Below, piece by piece: positions 55,044-63,752 of a DNA stretch of 64,000 nt. The notes beneath the pieces were generated by a model that saw only the letters and a program-made list of their open reading frames with translations, was not told the origin of the DNA and searched no databases. This DNA comes from Pseudovibrio zosterae (GTDB taxonomy: Bacteria > Pseudomonadota > Alphaproteobacteria > Rhizobiales > Stappiaceae): positions 7,679 through 71,678 of the forward strand of contig NZ_JAWXVZ010000016.1 of assembly GCF_033843645.1 (NCBI RefSeq), given 5' to 3'. Within the stretch, counting starts at the first letter, position 1; the number at the start of each line of letters is the position of its first letter. Both the position numbers and the translations under genes were made by a program.

Positions 55044-56206
55044 CAGGCGGTTTCCTTGAACAGCTCGCGGCCAATCAACATGCGGCGCACCTCAGAAGTG
55101 CCTGCGCCAATCTCATAGAGCTTGGCATCGCGCAGGATGCGGCTCGTGGGATATTCGTTGATGTAGCCGTTGCCACCCAGAGTCTGGATTGCCTCAAGAG
55201 CAAGCTGTGTTGCTTTTTCGGCAGAGTAGAGGATGCAGCCGGCGGCGTCCTTGCGGGTGGTTTCGCCCCGGTCGCAGGCTGCGGCCACGGCGTACACATA
55301 GGCACGGCAGGCATTCATGGTGGTGTACATGTCGGCGATCTTGCCCTGCATCAGCTGGAACTCGCCAATGGCTTTGCCAAACTGCTTGCGCTCGTGGATG
55401 TACGGCACCACCACGTCCATGGCCGCCGCCATCAAACCCAATGGCCCGCCGGAAAGCACCACGCGCTCATAATCGAGGCCGGACATGAGCACCTTCACGC
55501 CGCCGCCTTCTTCGCCCAGAATGTTCTCAAAGGGCACTTCGCAGTCTTCAAACACCAGTTCACAGGTGTTGGAGCCGCGCATTCCCATCTTGTCCAGCTT
55601 CTGTGCCGTGCTGAAACCCGCCATGCCCTTTTCAATGAGGAAAGCCGTAATGCCGCGTGGGCCAGCTTCCGGGTCTGTCTTGGCGTAGACCACGAGCGTT
55701 TCTGCATCCGGGCCGTTGGTGATCCACATCTTGTTGCCGTTCAGCACGAAGCGGTCGTTCCGCTTTTCAGCGCGCAGCTTCATGGAAACAACGTCAGACC
55801 CGGCGCCGGGTTCGGACATGGCAAGCGCGCCCACATGATCGCCCGAGCACAGTTTGGGCAGGTATTTGGTTTTCTGCTCATGCGTGCCGTGCCGGTTGAT
55901 CTGGTTCACACACAGGTTTGAGTGCGCGCCGTAGGAAAGACCGATGGAACCGGAAGCGCGGGAAATCTCTTCCATGGCGACAACATGTGCCAGATAGCCC
56001 ATGCCGCTGCCGCCGTAGTCGGGATCCGCGGTTACACCCAGCAGACCAAGCTCGCCCAGTTGGGGCCACAGGTCCGCGGCAAAGGTGTTGGTTTCGTCAA
56101 TCTCGGCAGCACGTGGGGCCAGTTTTTCCTGAGACCACTTGTGCACCATGTCGCGCAGGGCGTCGATTTCTTCACCGAGCCCGAAGTTCATCACTGCTGA
56201 AAACAT
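55043..56206 (-). CDS. liuA: Isovaleryl-CoA dehydrogenase
   Basis: A flavin-dependent acyl-CoA dehydrogenase of 387 residues (382 if the ATG at 56191 is used). The family motifs are ALAMSEPGAGSDVVSMKLRA and ITNGPDAETLVVYAKTD. The catalytic glutamate lies in SGLDYERVVLSGGP, the position diagnostic of isovaleryl-CoA rather than short-chain dehydrogenases. It oxidises isovaleryl-CoA to 3-methylcrotonyl-CoA and passes electrons to ETF. It is the first gene of the liu operon and is divergent from a TetR gene. Confidence 0.95.
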   Translation of the reverse strand: MFSAVMNFGLGEEIDALRDMVHKWSQEKLAPRAAEIDETNTFAADLWPQLGELGLLGVTADPDYGGSGMGYLAHVVAMEEISRASGSIGLSYGAHSNLCVNQINRHGTHEQKTKYLPKLCSGDHVGALAMSEPGAGSDVVSMKLRAEKRNDRFVLNGNKMWITNGPDAETLVVYAKTDPEAGPRGITAFLIEKGMAGFSTAQKLDKMGMRGSNTCELVFEDCEVPFENILGEEGGGVKVLMSGLDYERVVLSGGPLGLMAAAMDVVVPYIHERKQFGKAIGEFQLMQGKIADMYTTMNACRAYVYAVAAACDRGETTRKDAAGCILYSAEKATQLALEAIQTLGGNGYINEYPTSRILRDAKLYEIGAGTSEVRRMLIGRELFKETA

Positions 56207-56277
56207 CAGATATCCTCCTCATCAGATGTTTCGCCGGGCACTCCCACATGCCAGCATCATCTGTGCAGACCGCTTTA

Positions 56278-56303
56278 ATTAAACGAACGTACGTTTGATT
56301 AAT
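56278..56303. promoter_or_regulatory. TetR-type operator palindrome between liuA and tetR
   Basis: A 26-bp palindrome centred on ACGTACGT (56287-56294); 11 of 13 base pairs match, including the outer ATTAA/TTAAT arms. It lies 71 bp from both divergent starts (56206 and 56375). The size and symmetry are normal for TetR-family operators, so one repressor could control both directions. Confidence 0.65.
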
Positions 56304-56374
56304 AACAGCTGCCTTGGTATTATTCAATCACACATTAGACGAAAACACGTAGGCGGCAACGAGAAGGCATCAGC

Positions 56375-56983
56375 GTGGCACGCACAAAGGGCTCTGTTGG
56401 AGCAACAACACAAAAAGCAATCCTGGATGCGGCCAAAACCCTCATCGTCAAGCATGGGTTTGAAGCCATGACCCTGCGCCAGCTCGCAGCGGAAGTGGGC
56501 GTTCAGCCAGCCTCCATCTATCGCTACATTGACAGCAAGGATGCGCTTCTTGCCGCCCTTATGAGCACACACATGGATGCGCTGATCTGTGCGTGGGAGG
56601 CGTTGGAGGACAAGGGCGAAACCCCGGATGAGCAGCTCGAGGCGTTTGTGGCCTTTCACATTCGCTATCATGTGGAACGGCGGGAGGATGTGTTCATCGC
56701 CAATATGGAGCTGCGCTCGCTCGGGGAGGCGGCGCGGGCCGATGTTGTTGCCAAACGCCGTGCCTATGAGCTGAACCTTTGGCGCATTCTGGAAGAGGGC
56801 GTGAAGGCGGGAGACTTCCCGGAAACCGATCTTGAAGTGGCGACCTATGCCATTCTTGCCATGCTGACAGGCGTTTGTTTTTGGTACCGGCCGGATGGTC
56901 GCCTCTCTATTGAACAGATCATCGCCGTTCACCAAGGGCTTGTCATGCGCGGCGTTGTCAGCGGTGCTTTGCAGACGGCTTGA
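56375..56983 (+). CDS. TetR-family regulator, likely of the liu operon
   Basis: A repressor-type regulator of 202 residues, starting at a GTG. The N-terminal helix-turn-helix reads MTLRQLAAEVGVQPASIYRYIDSKDALLAAL. The C-terminal ligand domain is helical. It is divergent from liuA with a 26-bp palindrome between them. TetR-type control of leucine-degradation genes (LiuQ) is known in other proteobacteria, so a CoA thioester effector is plausible. It could also affect the dehalogenase gene 198 bp downstream. Confidence 0.88.
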   Translation: MARTKGSVGATTQKAILDAAKTLIVKHGFEAMTLRQLAAEVGVQPASIYRYIDSKDALLAALMSTHMDALICAWEALEDKGETPDEQLEAFVAFHIRYHVERREDVFIANMELRSLGEAARADVVAKRRAYELNLWRILEEGVKAGDFPETDLEVATYAILAMLTGVCFWYRPDGRLSIEQIIAVHQGLVMRGVVSGALQTA

Positions 56984-57132
56984 CCCTCCATGGGCATCAC
57001 AGGTGCTTGGCCGGACAAGTCTCTACCCGTTCGGTCAGGATCATGGCCTTTGTAGGGAGCGGTTTAGCGTGACCCTGCGCAATATTGTGATCTTCTCATC
57101 GGATAAATGAAGATAAAATTTCACGTACTGCG

Positions 57133-57157
57133 TTGACAGAGGTGGCATTGTGCCGCC
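57133..57157 (+). promoter_or_regulatory. Possible promoter/operator of the dehalogenase gene
   Basis: A perfect -35 hexamer TTGACA (57133-57138) is followed by an inverted repeat GGTGGCA (57141-57147) / TGCCGCC (57151-57157) with one mismatched pair. No good -10 is found at 16-18 bp. The arrangement resembles a repressor site inside a promoter spacer, but this is speculative. Confidence 0.35.
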
Positions 57158-57181
57158 ATCGTCATATCCCTGATATTTTAA

Positions 57182-60100
57182 GTGAATGACCGCCTTGTAG
57201 AAAAGACCGACGCAGAATCGGCGAGCAAGGCAATCCGGGCGGGGCAGGACATGAGATTATTTTCGTATCGGAACAGACCGGTGCATCTGGGGCCGTATCC
57301 ATTGGAACGGCTGAAGCGGGCTGAGGGGCAGGTGAATCTCGATCGCGTGCCGCCCATGACGCCCCTTGTCTATTCCGATCCTGAAAACCCGGAGATCTTG
57401 TCCAACGCCATGGCCTCGTTCAGCGCTGTGCTGGATGCCATTCGCGACGGGTCGCACAATGGGGTCATCTCCGAAATCCCGTCGGACCCGCAGGAGAGGG
57501 CCAACCACCTCAAGGCGGCTGGGTACTACTTCGATGCCTCCATGGTGGGTGTGGCGCGGCTCTCGCAGGAGCACTTTTTGAGTAAGCCTCTGCGCAACCC
57601 TGACCTTGATAAGCTTTCCAAAGACCTGCAGAGCTTTCAGCCCAAGTCGCTTGCTTCCGGCATTGATGTGGTGATGGCAGATGTGCGCGACAGCGCTGCT
57701 GCCGTGCCCGGTCCTGTGCCGCATCATGAGTATGCCCTCGTGTTTTTGATGGAGCATCCACGGGAGCCAGAGCTCACTGAACCGGGCGGCGAATGGATTG
57801 CCGGGGCAACGGCGCAGCGCAGTGCCATTCGTGTGGCCGAAACCGCTGTTGTGCTTGCAAGCTACATCCGGCTACTGGGCTTTGAGGCCCGCGCCCACAC
57901 CCCCACCAGCTCGGACGTGGACCTGAACCGCCTTGCTGTTTCCTGCGGGCTGGCAGAAGTGGTGCCCGGCGGCGTCCGCAGCCTGCTCTCCAACCCCTAT
58001 GTGGGCTCTGGCTTCACCTTGGCTGCCATCACCACCACTCTTGCCCTTGCGCCTGACCGTCCGCTTGCCCCCCGTTCACTGTTAGATCAATGGAGCTCTC
58101 ACGGTCCGGCGTGGCAGCTTGGCATGGGCACTTACAAGTCCGCCTTTAATGCAAAGCCCTATGAGAAGCGCCAGTACCACATGGGCGCTTATCCGTTTGA
58201 AAAGATCAAACGACGGGATGAGCCCACCACCTTCATTGATGAACCGCGTGTCCCCCGCGTTCCCAAACGCACCGACATGTTTGCCCGTGCCCTGTTTGGT
58301 GACATGGGCAAACCCATGCAGGAAGCTGCGAAGAACGGCGGTTATCTTTCCAAGAACCCGATGGGTTACTGTGCCCGCCGTGCTCTCGGCGCGCTCATTC
58401 TGCTGCAGGATGGAGAAACCGCCCCTGAAATCGCCGAGACCGCGCGGGATTGGGACCGAAACGCGGCCAACGTGAAGGCCGCGCTGTACTTCCTCGGGGC
58501 GGATGCAGTGGGGCTGTCCCGGTGTCCGGATTATGCATACTACTCACATGATGCCCGTGGTGAGGAGATCACGCCGTACCACAAGAACGCCATTTCCATT
58601 CTGGTGGATCAGGGGCATGAAACCATGGAGGGCGCTTCCGGGGATGACTGGATTTCCGGTGCCCAGTCCATGCGGGCGTATCTGCGCACTTCCATCATTG
58701 GCGGCATCGTTGCGGAACAAATCCGCCGCATGGGCTATTCTGCCCGCTGTCACTCCGTGGTGGATGGGGAGGTGCTGCAGCCGCCGCTTCTGCTGCTCTC
58801 CGGTCTTGGGGAGGTGAGCCGCATTGGCGAGGTGATCCTGAACCCATATCTGGGGCCGCGTCTCAAGTCCGGCGTTGTCACCACAGACATGCCTTTCACC
58901 TATGACAAGCCCATTGATTTTGGCCTGCAGACATTTTGCGAGAACTGCAACAAATGCGCCCGTGAGTGCCCTTCGGGGGCCATCACCGCTGGGCCGAAAC
59001 GCATGTTCAATGGCTATGAGATCTGGAAGTCGGACTCGGAAAAATGCGCTCGTTACCGAGTGTCCCAGCCCGCGGGGTCGTTGTGTGGACGTTGCATGAA
59101 GACCTGCCCGTGGAACCTTGAGGGCATCTTTTCGGAGAGCCCGTTCCGCTGGACCGCCATGAATGTCCCTTCCGCTGCCAGGCTTCTGTCCAAGGTGGAT
59201 GACTGGCTTGGCAATGGGTCCATCAATCCCGTCAAGAAATGGTGGTGGGATTTGGTCTGCGGGCCTGAGGGCAACTATGTACAGGCGGCGCAGACAAATG
59301 CACGCGGCCTGCAAACAGAACTGAACTTGCGCTACGAAGACCAAACCCTCGCTGTCTATCCCGCAAACCTTGCGCCGCACCCGTGGCCGTTCCCGTTCAT
59401 GATGGACCGAGAAGCGGGCATCAAGGCTTATCAGGAGATGATTTCCGCCAAGGAATACAAGGCCCGTCTTGCCCGCGGCGAGACCCAGAACCTCGCACCC
59501 ACCTACCAGGTCTCTGGCAGCGCAGCGCCGGTGCTGGCGGTTACGGTGTCCAATGTGGAGTTCATGGTCGATGATGTGGTGCGCTATGAGCTGTCCCACG
59601 CAGATGGCCAGCCGCTGCCGCCGTTCGATGCGGGCGCGCATATTGATGTGGTGGTCGCCCCGGAGTTTTTGCGTCAGTACAGTCTGGCAGGAGACCCGGC
59701 CGATAGAAGCAAATATGTCATTGGTGTTCTGAGAGAGGACAAGGGGCGCGGCGGGTCAAAGCTCATGCACCGCATCTTCAGCCCAGGCCGAAAGGTTTTC
59801 ATATCCAAGCCCATCAATCATTTTCCCTTGCATGAAGAGGCCAGCCTCACCTTGCTTTTCGGCGGCGGCATTGGGGTGACGCCCATGATCGCCATGGCGC
59901 ATCGGCTGCATGCGTTGGGCAAGTCCTTCGAGTTGCACTATTCCATGCGGACGCGCACAGGGGCTGGTTTCATTGAGGAGCTTCAGAAGGTGCCGTGGGC
60001 TGAAAGCGTCAGTCTGCATGTGTCTGCAGAAGGCACACGGGCCGATCTTGATGCCCTCATCAATTGCTATCAGGATGGGGCGCATCTTTACACCTGCGGG

Positions 60101-60478
60101 CCAGACGCCTACATGGCCTCGGTTCTGGAAGCTGCGGCGCGTTGGAACTGGCCGGATGAGGCTGTGCACCGGGAATATTTTTCCGTGCCGGATCAAGGGG
60201 CCTACGAAAACCATCCCTTCCTCATTCGCCTCAAGAACAGTGGGCAGCAATTTGAAGTACCAGCAGATCGGTCCGCAGCCGACGTGTTGAACGAAAACGG
60301 CATCGCCATTCCCACCAAGTGTTCCGATGGGATCTGTGGTGTTTGCGCCGCCACCTATTCGAAAGGGGAGGTGGAGCACCGTGACTTTGTGCTCAGCCAG
60401 AAGGAGCGTGAGGGCAAGGTGGTGTTGTGCTGCTCGCGCGCGGCGGCAGAAAACGGCGTCTTGGAGCTGGAGCTGTAG
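57182..60478 (+). CDS. rdhA: Self-sufficient cobalamin-dependent reductive dehalogenase (RdhA fused to FMN/NAD(P)H/[2Fe-2S] reductase)
   Basis: A 1098-residue cytoplasmic fusion enzyme (start GTG at 57182; ATG 57251 would remove 23 residues). Residues 24-300 and 315-575 are two copies of the RdhA cobalamin-binding fold (HLGPYPLERLKR at 35-46 against HMGAYPFEKIKR at 333-344). Two [4Fe-4S] motifs follow: C586-x2-C589-x2-C592-x3-C596-P and C622-x12-C635-x2-C638-x3-C642-P. The C-terminal 340 residues form a phthalate-dioxygenase-reductase-type module: FMN site RQYSL (831-835), NAD(P) site GGGIGVTP (894-901), CGP (972-974), then [2Fe-2S] cysteines 1047, 1052, 1055 and 1083/1084. There is no Tat signal peptide and no rdhB, so it is of the non-respiratory, catabolic type (compare BhbA, NpRdhA). 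Known relatives remove halogen from halophenols and halobenzoates; the substrate here is not known. Confidence 0.92.
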   Translation: MNDRLVEKTDAESASKAIRAGQDMRLFSYRNRPVHLGPYPLERLKRAEGQVNLDRVPPMTPLVYSDPENPEILSNAMASFSAVLDAIRDGSHNGVISEIPSDPQERANHLKAAGYYFDASMVGVARLSQEHFLSKPLRNPDLDKLSKDLQSFQPKSLASGIDVVMADVRDSAAAVPGPVPHHEYALVFLMEHPREPELTEPGGEWIAGATAQRSAIRVAETAVVLASYIRLLGFEARAHTPTSSDVDLNRLAVSCGLAEVVPGGVRSLLSNPYVGSGFTLAAITTTLALAPDRPLAPRSLLDQWSSHGPAWQLGMGTYKSAFNAKPYEKRQYHMGAYPFEKIKRRDEPTTFIDEPRVPRVPKRTDMFARALFGDMGKPMQEAAKNGGYLSKNPMGYCARRALGALILLQDGETAPEIAETARDWDRNAANVKAALYFLGADAVGLSRCPDYAYYSHDARGEEITPYHKNAISILVDQGHETMEGASGDDWISGAQSMRAYLRTSIIGGIVAEQIRRMGYSARCHSVVDGEVLQPPLLLLSGLGEVSRIGEVILNPYLGPRLKSGVVTTDMPFTYDKPIDFGLQTFCENCNKCARECPSGAITAGPKRMFNGYEIWKSDSEKCARYRVSQPAGSLCGRCMKTCPWNLEGIFSESPFRWTAMNVPSAARLLSKVDDWLGNGSINPVKKWWWDLVCGPEGNYVQAAQTNARGLQTELNLRYEDQTLAVYPANLAPHPWPFPFMMDREAGIKAYQEMISAKEYKARLARGETQNLAPTYQVSGSAAPVLAVTVSNVEFMVDDVVRYELSHADGQPLPPFDAGAHIDVVVAPEFLRQYSLAGDPADRSKYVIGVLREDKGRGGSKLMHRIFSPGRKVFISKPINHFPLHEEASLTLLFGGGIGVTPMIAMAHRLHALGKSFELHYSMRTRTGAGFIEELQKVPWAESVSLHVSAEGTRADLDALINCYQDGAHLYTCGPDAYMASVLEAAARWNWPDEAVHREYFSVPDQGAYENHPFLIRLKNSGQQFEVPADRSAADVLNENGIAIPTKCSDGICGVCAATYSKGEVEHRDFVLSQKEREGKVVLCCSRAAAENGVLELEL

Positions 60479-60502
60479 CGCTGCCAGTTCCTAGTGGCAG
60501 CG
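60479..60502. terminator. Hairpin between rdhA and the FUSC gene
   Basis: The perfect arms CGCTGCCA (60479-60486) and TGGCAGCG (60495-60502) lie between converging genes; the FUSC stop codon is in the loop. No T-run is present, so termination is likely but not certain. Confidence 0.55.
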
Positions 60503-61582
60503 GGCGACCCACTCTTTGGTGCGTTCATTGAAATCTGTGCAATGGCGCAGCAACTGTTCAAAGCCGTGGCCAAGAGAGAACAGCCGTTTCACGGTGGCGC
60601 TCGGGAAGGTGCGGGTGCCACCTTCATTGCGCAGGTCATCAAAGGCTTCGTTGAAATTGTCTATGGCCAGTTCCACTGGGGTGATGCTTGGGGCTGGGGC
60701 GTTCCCTTCTATGGCGAGCCCGCTTTCGTGGAAGAATTCCTCCGTGACCGCCGCAATCCGGTTTAGCGCAGGGCCTAGCCGCATGGCGATGGATGTGGGC
60801 AGTGGCTCGTGGGTGGCTTGCTGAATGATCACCAGATCGTGGCGCAGTCGCATGATGGTTCGAAACACTGGTGCCGGATCGTAATCGATGGCGCGGTAAA
60901 GTTTGCGCTCTTGCATGGCTTCTGCTGCAATGCCGGTGAACTTGTCAAGGTGCTGTTGCAGCGCGGCTTCCAACGGCTCACTCTGGCTGGCGCTGCGGGT
61001 GCCAAGACAGGATGCCACGTAAATGGACATGAGTTCTCCCATCAGCTGCAAGGCATTGTTGGTGGCATTGCCCATCTGCTGGCGGGAGCGCACGGGCAGC
61101 ACAATCAACGAGGTGATGAGGCCGACGAGGCAGCCTATGCCGATTTCGAACAAGCGAATTGCGGCAGATTCAACCGGGTCTACCGTTGTTCCGGTTGGGG
61201 CCATCAACACAATGATTGCTGTGATCGGTGCAACCCTCAGGCCGGGACGCATGGCAGTGAGAAAGGCAAGCGGGCCGATCGCCATCACCAACGCCTCACC
61301 GAGGCCAATGGCATCCGTGTGCGGCACAAACGCGCCAATGGCTCCGCCCCAGATTGCGCCGGCTACAGTGCCGATAAACCGATCACCGGAGGCTTTGATG
61401 GAGCCGCCCACGCTGCCTTGCGTTACGATCAGCGCCGTGAGAACCGCCCATTGCGGCTGGGGGATGCCGATCAGCCGCGTCACCACGTAGGTTGCAACCA
61501 CAGACATGAGAAGGCGCGCTGCCAGAAAAAGCTGGCTGCGATGGCGAATGATCCAGTTTTGTTTTGGCTGTTCGGCGATCAT
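60491..61582 (-). CDS. FUSC-family (aromatic acid exporter-like) membrane protein
   Basis: An inner-membrane protein of 363 residues. The N-terminal half has about six helices with the FUSC-type segment PQWAVLTALIVTQGSVGGSIKASGDRFIGTVAGAIWGG. The rest is a cytoplasmic helical domain. Family members (AaeB and relatives) export aromatic carboxylic acids. It is shorter than AaeB (single, not duplicated, domain). It is tail-to-tail with the reductive dehalogenase, whose relatives act on halogenated aromatics, so a link by substrate is possible but unproven. Confidence 0.82.
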   Translation of the reverse strand: MIAEQPKQNWIIRHRSQLFLAARLLMSVVATYVVTRLIGIPQPQWAVLTALIVTQGSVGGSIKASGDRFIGTVAGAIWGGAIGAFVPHTDAIGLGEALVMAIGPLAFLTAMRPGLRVAPITAIIVLMAPTGTTVDPVESAAIRLFEIGIGCLVGLITSLIVLPVRSRQQMGNATNNALQLMGELMSIYVASCLGTRSASQSEPLEAALQQHLDKFTGIAAEAMQERKLYRAIDYDPAPVFRTIMRLRHDLVIIQQATHEPLPTSIAMRLGPALNRIAAVTEEFFHESGLAIEGNAPAPSITPVELAIDNFNEAFDDLRNEGGTRTFPSATVKRLFSLGHGFEQLLRHCTDFNERTKEWVARCH

Positions 61583-61986
61583 ATGGGGGCCGTTTGGCTG
61601 CCGGGCACGGTTTGGTGGAGGTTGGCCCGTGATTTATGTTGGCGGTTTTCAAGCTCACCCCTTTCTCAGGGGCATCTATTCATAGATGGAGGCGCTTGGT
61701 TTTTGAATCTCTAAAACCGCAGAGCAGACCTGCCTGTCCTGCCTTCGCCCACCTGAGGAATGGTGGCTAACCGCCCACCTTTCAGGGGGGCAACCCCGAG
61801 TGATATCGGAGCGCCGCCCGACCCATTTCACTTGCTGGCCTATGCCTGGCTCACCGCAAGCTTACAGCTCGTCCGCTCCGCTTGTTTAGCGGGGCTTTTG
61901 CTCAATCTGCACCCTTTGCCGTCTCTGTAAGGCCCGTGATCACATCGTCATCCCGGGCTTTGCTTGTTCCGCCGCCTTTCTCGGTT

Positions 61987-62014
61987 GTCATCCCGGGCTT
62001 GACCCGGGATCCAG
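61987..62014. repeat. Palindromic repeat A, copy 1
   Basis: The unit begins GTC and contains the perfect arms ATCCCGGG/CCCGGGAT around CTTGA, ending CCAG. A partial copy (GTCATCCCGGGCTT) precedes it at 61947-61960. It is repeated at 62435, 63173 and 63636. Confidence 0.85.
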
Positions 62015-62143
62015 TTGAGCGGCTCGCTAGGCGCGGGCGGTGGTTAGCCAGTGTATTCAGGAGCGTTTGCTGACTTTACTCTTGTCCGGACTTGCACCGT
62101 TTGGGATGTTTTGCCTGTCCGCTCTACTGAGTGGCCTATTGGA

Positions 62144-62338
62144 TGTCATGTGCGATTTTTTTAAATGACGCTCTGTTCAGCTCATGGGAGCCACTGCTCT
62201 TGGTCAGCTTTGCCTCTTCCTATTCTGCTTCCGCCTCCGCCCCGTCTCTCGTTTGTCATCCCGGCACCGCAGGTTCGTTCTTTTTGCGCTGGATACCGGA
62301 TCTGTGTCTCGCTGCGCTCGCCCTGTCCGGCATGACGG
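62144..62338. repeat. Long direct repeat, copy 1 (contains repeat B)
   Basis: This block starts TGTCATGTGCG and ends with the CCGGCATGAC of repeat B. It is about 85 percent identical by eye to 62623-62818. Both carry the same AAATGACGCTC segment and the CCTCTTCCTATTCTGC segment. Confidence 0.75.
62255..62336. repeat. Palindromic repeat B, copy 1
   Basis: An 82-bp unit bounded by GTCATCCCGG and CCGGCATGAC, which are inverted copies with one mismatch. The centre contains GCTGGATACCGGATCTG. Confidence 0.8.
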
Positions 62339-62434
62339 TTGTGAGTTGGCTCGCTCCGCATCACTATTCCGATGGTCCTTCGTCCGCTTCATCTATTAGC
62401 TGTCATCCTCCCGCCACCGCCCCATCTTTCGGCT

Positions 62435-62462
62435 GTCATCCCGGGCTTGACCCGGGATCCAG
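62435..62462. repeat. Palindromic repeat A, copy 2
   Basis: Identical to copy 1 at 61987. The following TGTGCGGTT...GGCAGGAGGGGGCGG flank is shared with copy 3. Confidence 0.85.
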
Positions 62463-62622
62463 TTGTGCGGTTCGGCAGGAGGGGGCGGTTGTTGGTTAGA
62501 GGCATTACGCTTGCTGGTTTGTCATTTGCCCGGCCTCGCGGAGGCGGTTTGCGTGCTGATCTTCCGCCCGCGGATTGCGTGCTTTCCTTCTGCTTGCCCG
62601 TCGTCCCTGATCACGCGGCGGC

Positions 62623-62818
62623 TGTCATGTGCGGATGTTTTAAATGACGCTCCGTTCAGATCTTGGAAGCCACTCCTCTTGGTCAGCACTGCCTCTTCCT
62701 ATTCTGCGTCCGCCTCCGCCCCGTCTCTCGTTGGTCATCCCGGTACCGCAGTTGCTTTTTGTTTTGGGCTGGATACCGGATCTGCGGCTTGCTGCGCTCA
62801 CCTTGTCCGGCATGACGG
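62623..62818. repeat. Long direct repeat, copy 2 (contains repeat B)
   Basis: The second copy of the block at 62144-62338. Its B unit spans 62734-62816 with the same terminal inverted repeats and the same GATACCGGATC centre. Confidence 0.75.
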
Positions 62819-63035
62819 TGGTAGGGTGGGTTCTTGGGCCGCGGTTTTCCATTGAGACGCCTTGTGGTCCTCTGCGCAGCCGCTTTGACGCCCTTCGCTC
62901 AACCGCCCTGTTGACTACTGTCCTCACGCTTGCGGCCCGCCTTGTTACATCGTGCGCCGACTGCTTAAACGCGGGCCCGCTGCTTGGCTGACTGCAGGCT
63001 TAGTGCCCGCACACCCCACGGAGTGGCCTGTTGGA

Positions 63036-63090
63036 TGTCATGTGCGGATGTTTTAAATAACGCTTTGTTCAAGTGCTGGGGGCATTCTTC
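63036..63090. repeat. Long direct repeat, truncated copy 3
   Basis: It begins TGTCATGTGCGGATG and matches the start of copies 1 and 2 for about 50 bp, then diverges. The preceding GAGTGGCCTGTTGGA also matches the flank of copy 1. Confidence 0.65.
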
Positions 63091-63172
63091 GTTAGCACGT
63101 CGGGGGCCTTACTCTGCTCCCTTCGCCTCACCCTCACGGCGGTCCTTCCACCTGCGCCTTACTCTCTTGCCT

Positions 63173-63200
63173 GTCATCCCGGGCTTGACCCGGGATCCAG
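63173..63200. repeat. Palindromic repeat A, copy 3
   Basis: Identical to copies 1 and 2. Confidence 0.85.
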
Positions 63201-63390
63201 ATGTGCGGTTAGGCAGGAGGGGGCGGTGGTTGGTTGGAGGCTTAGCGCTGGCTGGTTGAGCGTTTGCTGACTTTACTCTTGTCCGGGCCAGCGCCGAGCG
63301 GTTTGCGTACCGCGCGTCAGCTAGTCGCGAACCGAATGGTTAGAAATGCCGTTGGGGCCACGTCGCCATAGCCAGCGGCCTTCGTTTCTC

Positions 63391-63466
63391 CGCTCCGCAG
63401 CTGCTTGTTGGTTTTGCGCTGGATACCGGATCGGCGCCTCGCTCCGCTCGTCTTGTCCGGCATGAC
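63391..63466. repeat. Palindromic repeat B, partial copy 3
   Basis: It keeps the central GCTGGATACCGGATC and the right end CCGGCATGAC but has lost the left GTCATCCCGG end. Confidence 0.65.
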
Positions 63467-63635
63467 GGTGGTGGGGGTGATCGGATACCTGTTTGTCATG
63501 GCCTTCGCCTACTCGCCACCTTTGAGCGGACCTCCCCGCGACTTCACATAGTCTCTAACGTAGGTCGTCGCGGTCACCCTACTTCTGCCTGACACTCCGT
63601 TGGTCACCCCACCTCTGCCGCCCCATCTCCCGGCT

Positions 63636-63752
63636 GTCATCCCGGCCTTGACCCGGGATCCAGATGTGCTGATCGGCAGGAGAGGGTGGTTTTTGTTTTT
63701 TGCGCTGGATACCAGATCTGCGGCTCGCTGTGCTCGCCTTCTCCGGCATGAC
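63636..63752. repeat. Hybrid of repeats A and B
   Basis: The left part (63636-63663) is repeat A with one changed base. The right part ends with the TGCGCTGGATACCAGATCTG centre and CCGGCATGAC end of repeat B. The outer ends are inverted copies, so B may be an A unit that gained a right half. Confidence 0.65.

Noticed and set aside
57182..60478. Epoxyqueuosine reductase (QueG)
   Set aside because: QueG shares the cobalamin and Fe-S layout but is about 350-400 residues without a fused reductase or duplicated N-terminal domain; the CX12CX2CX3C second cluster motif fits RdhA.
62131..63499. Several open frames of 60-130 residues in the repeat region
   Set aside because: They are built from repeat units, overlap one another on both strands, lack ribosome sites and have Ser/Pro/Arg-rich compositions.
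61947..63752. CRISPR array
   Set aside because: The repeats vary in length and spacing (hundreds of bases apart), the intervening sequences are themselves repeated, and no cas gene is present.
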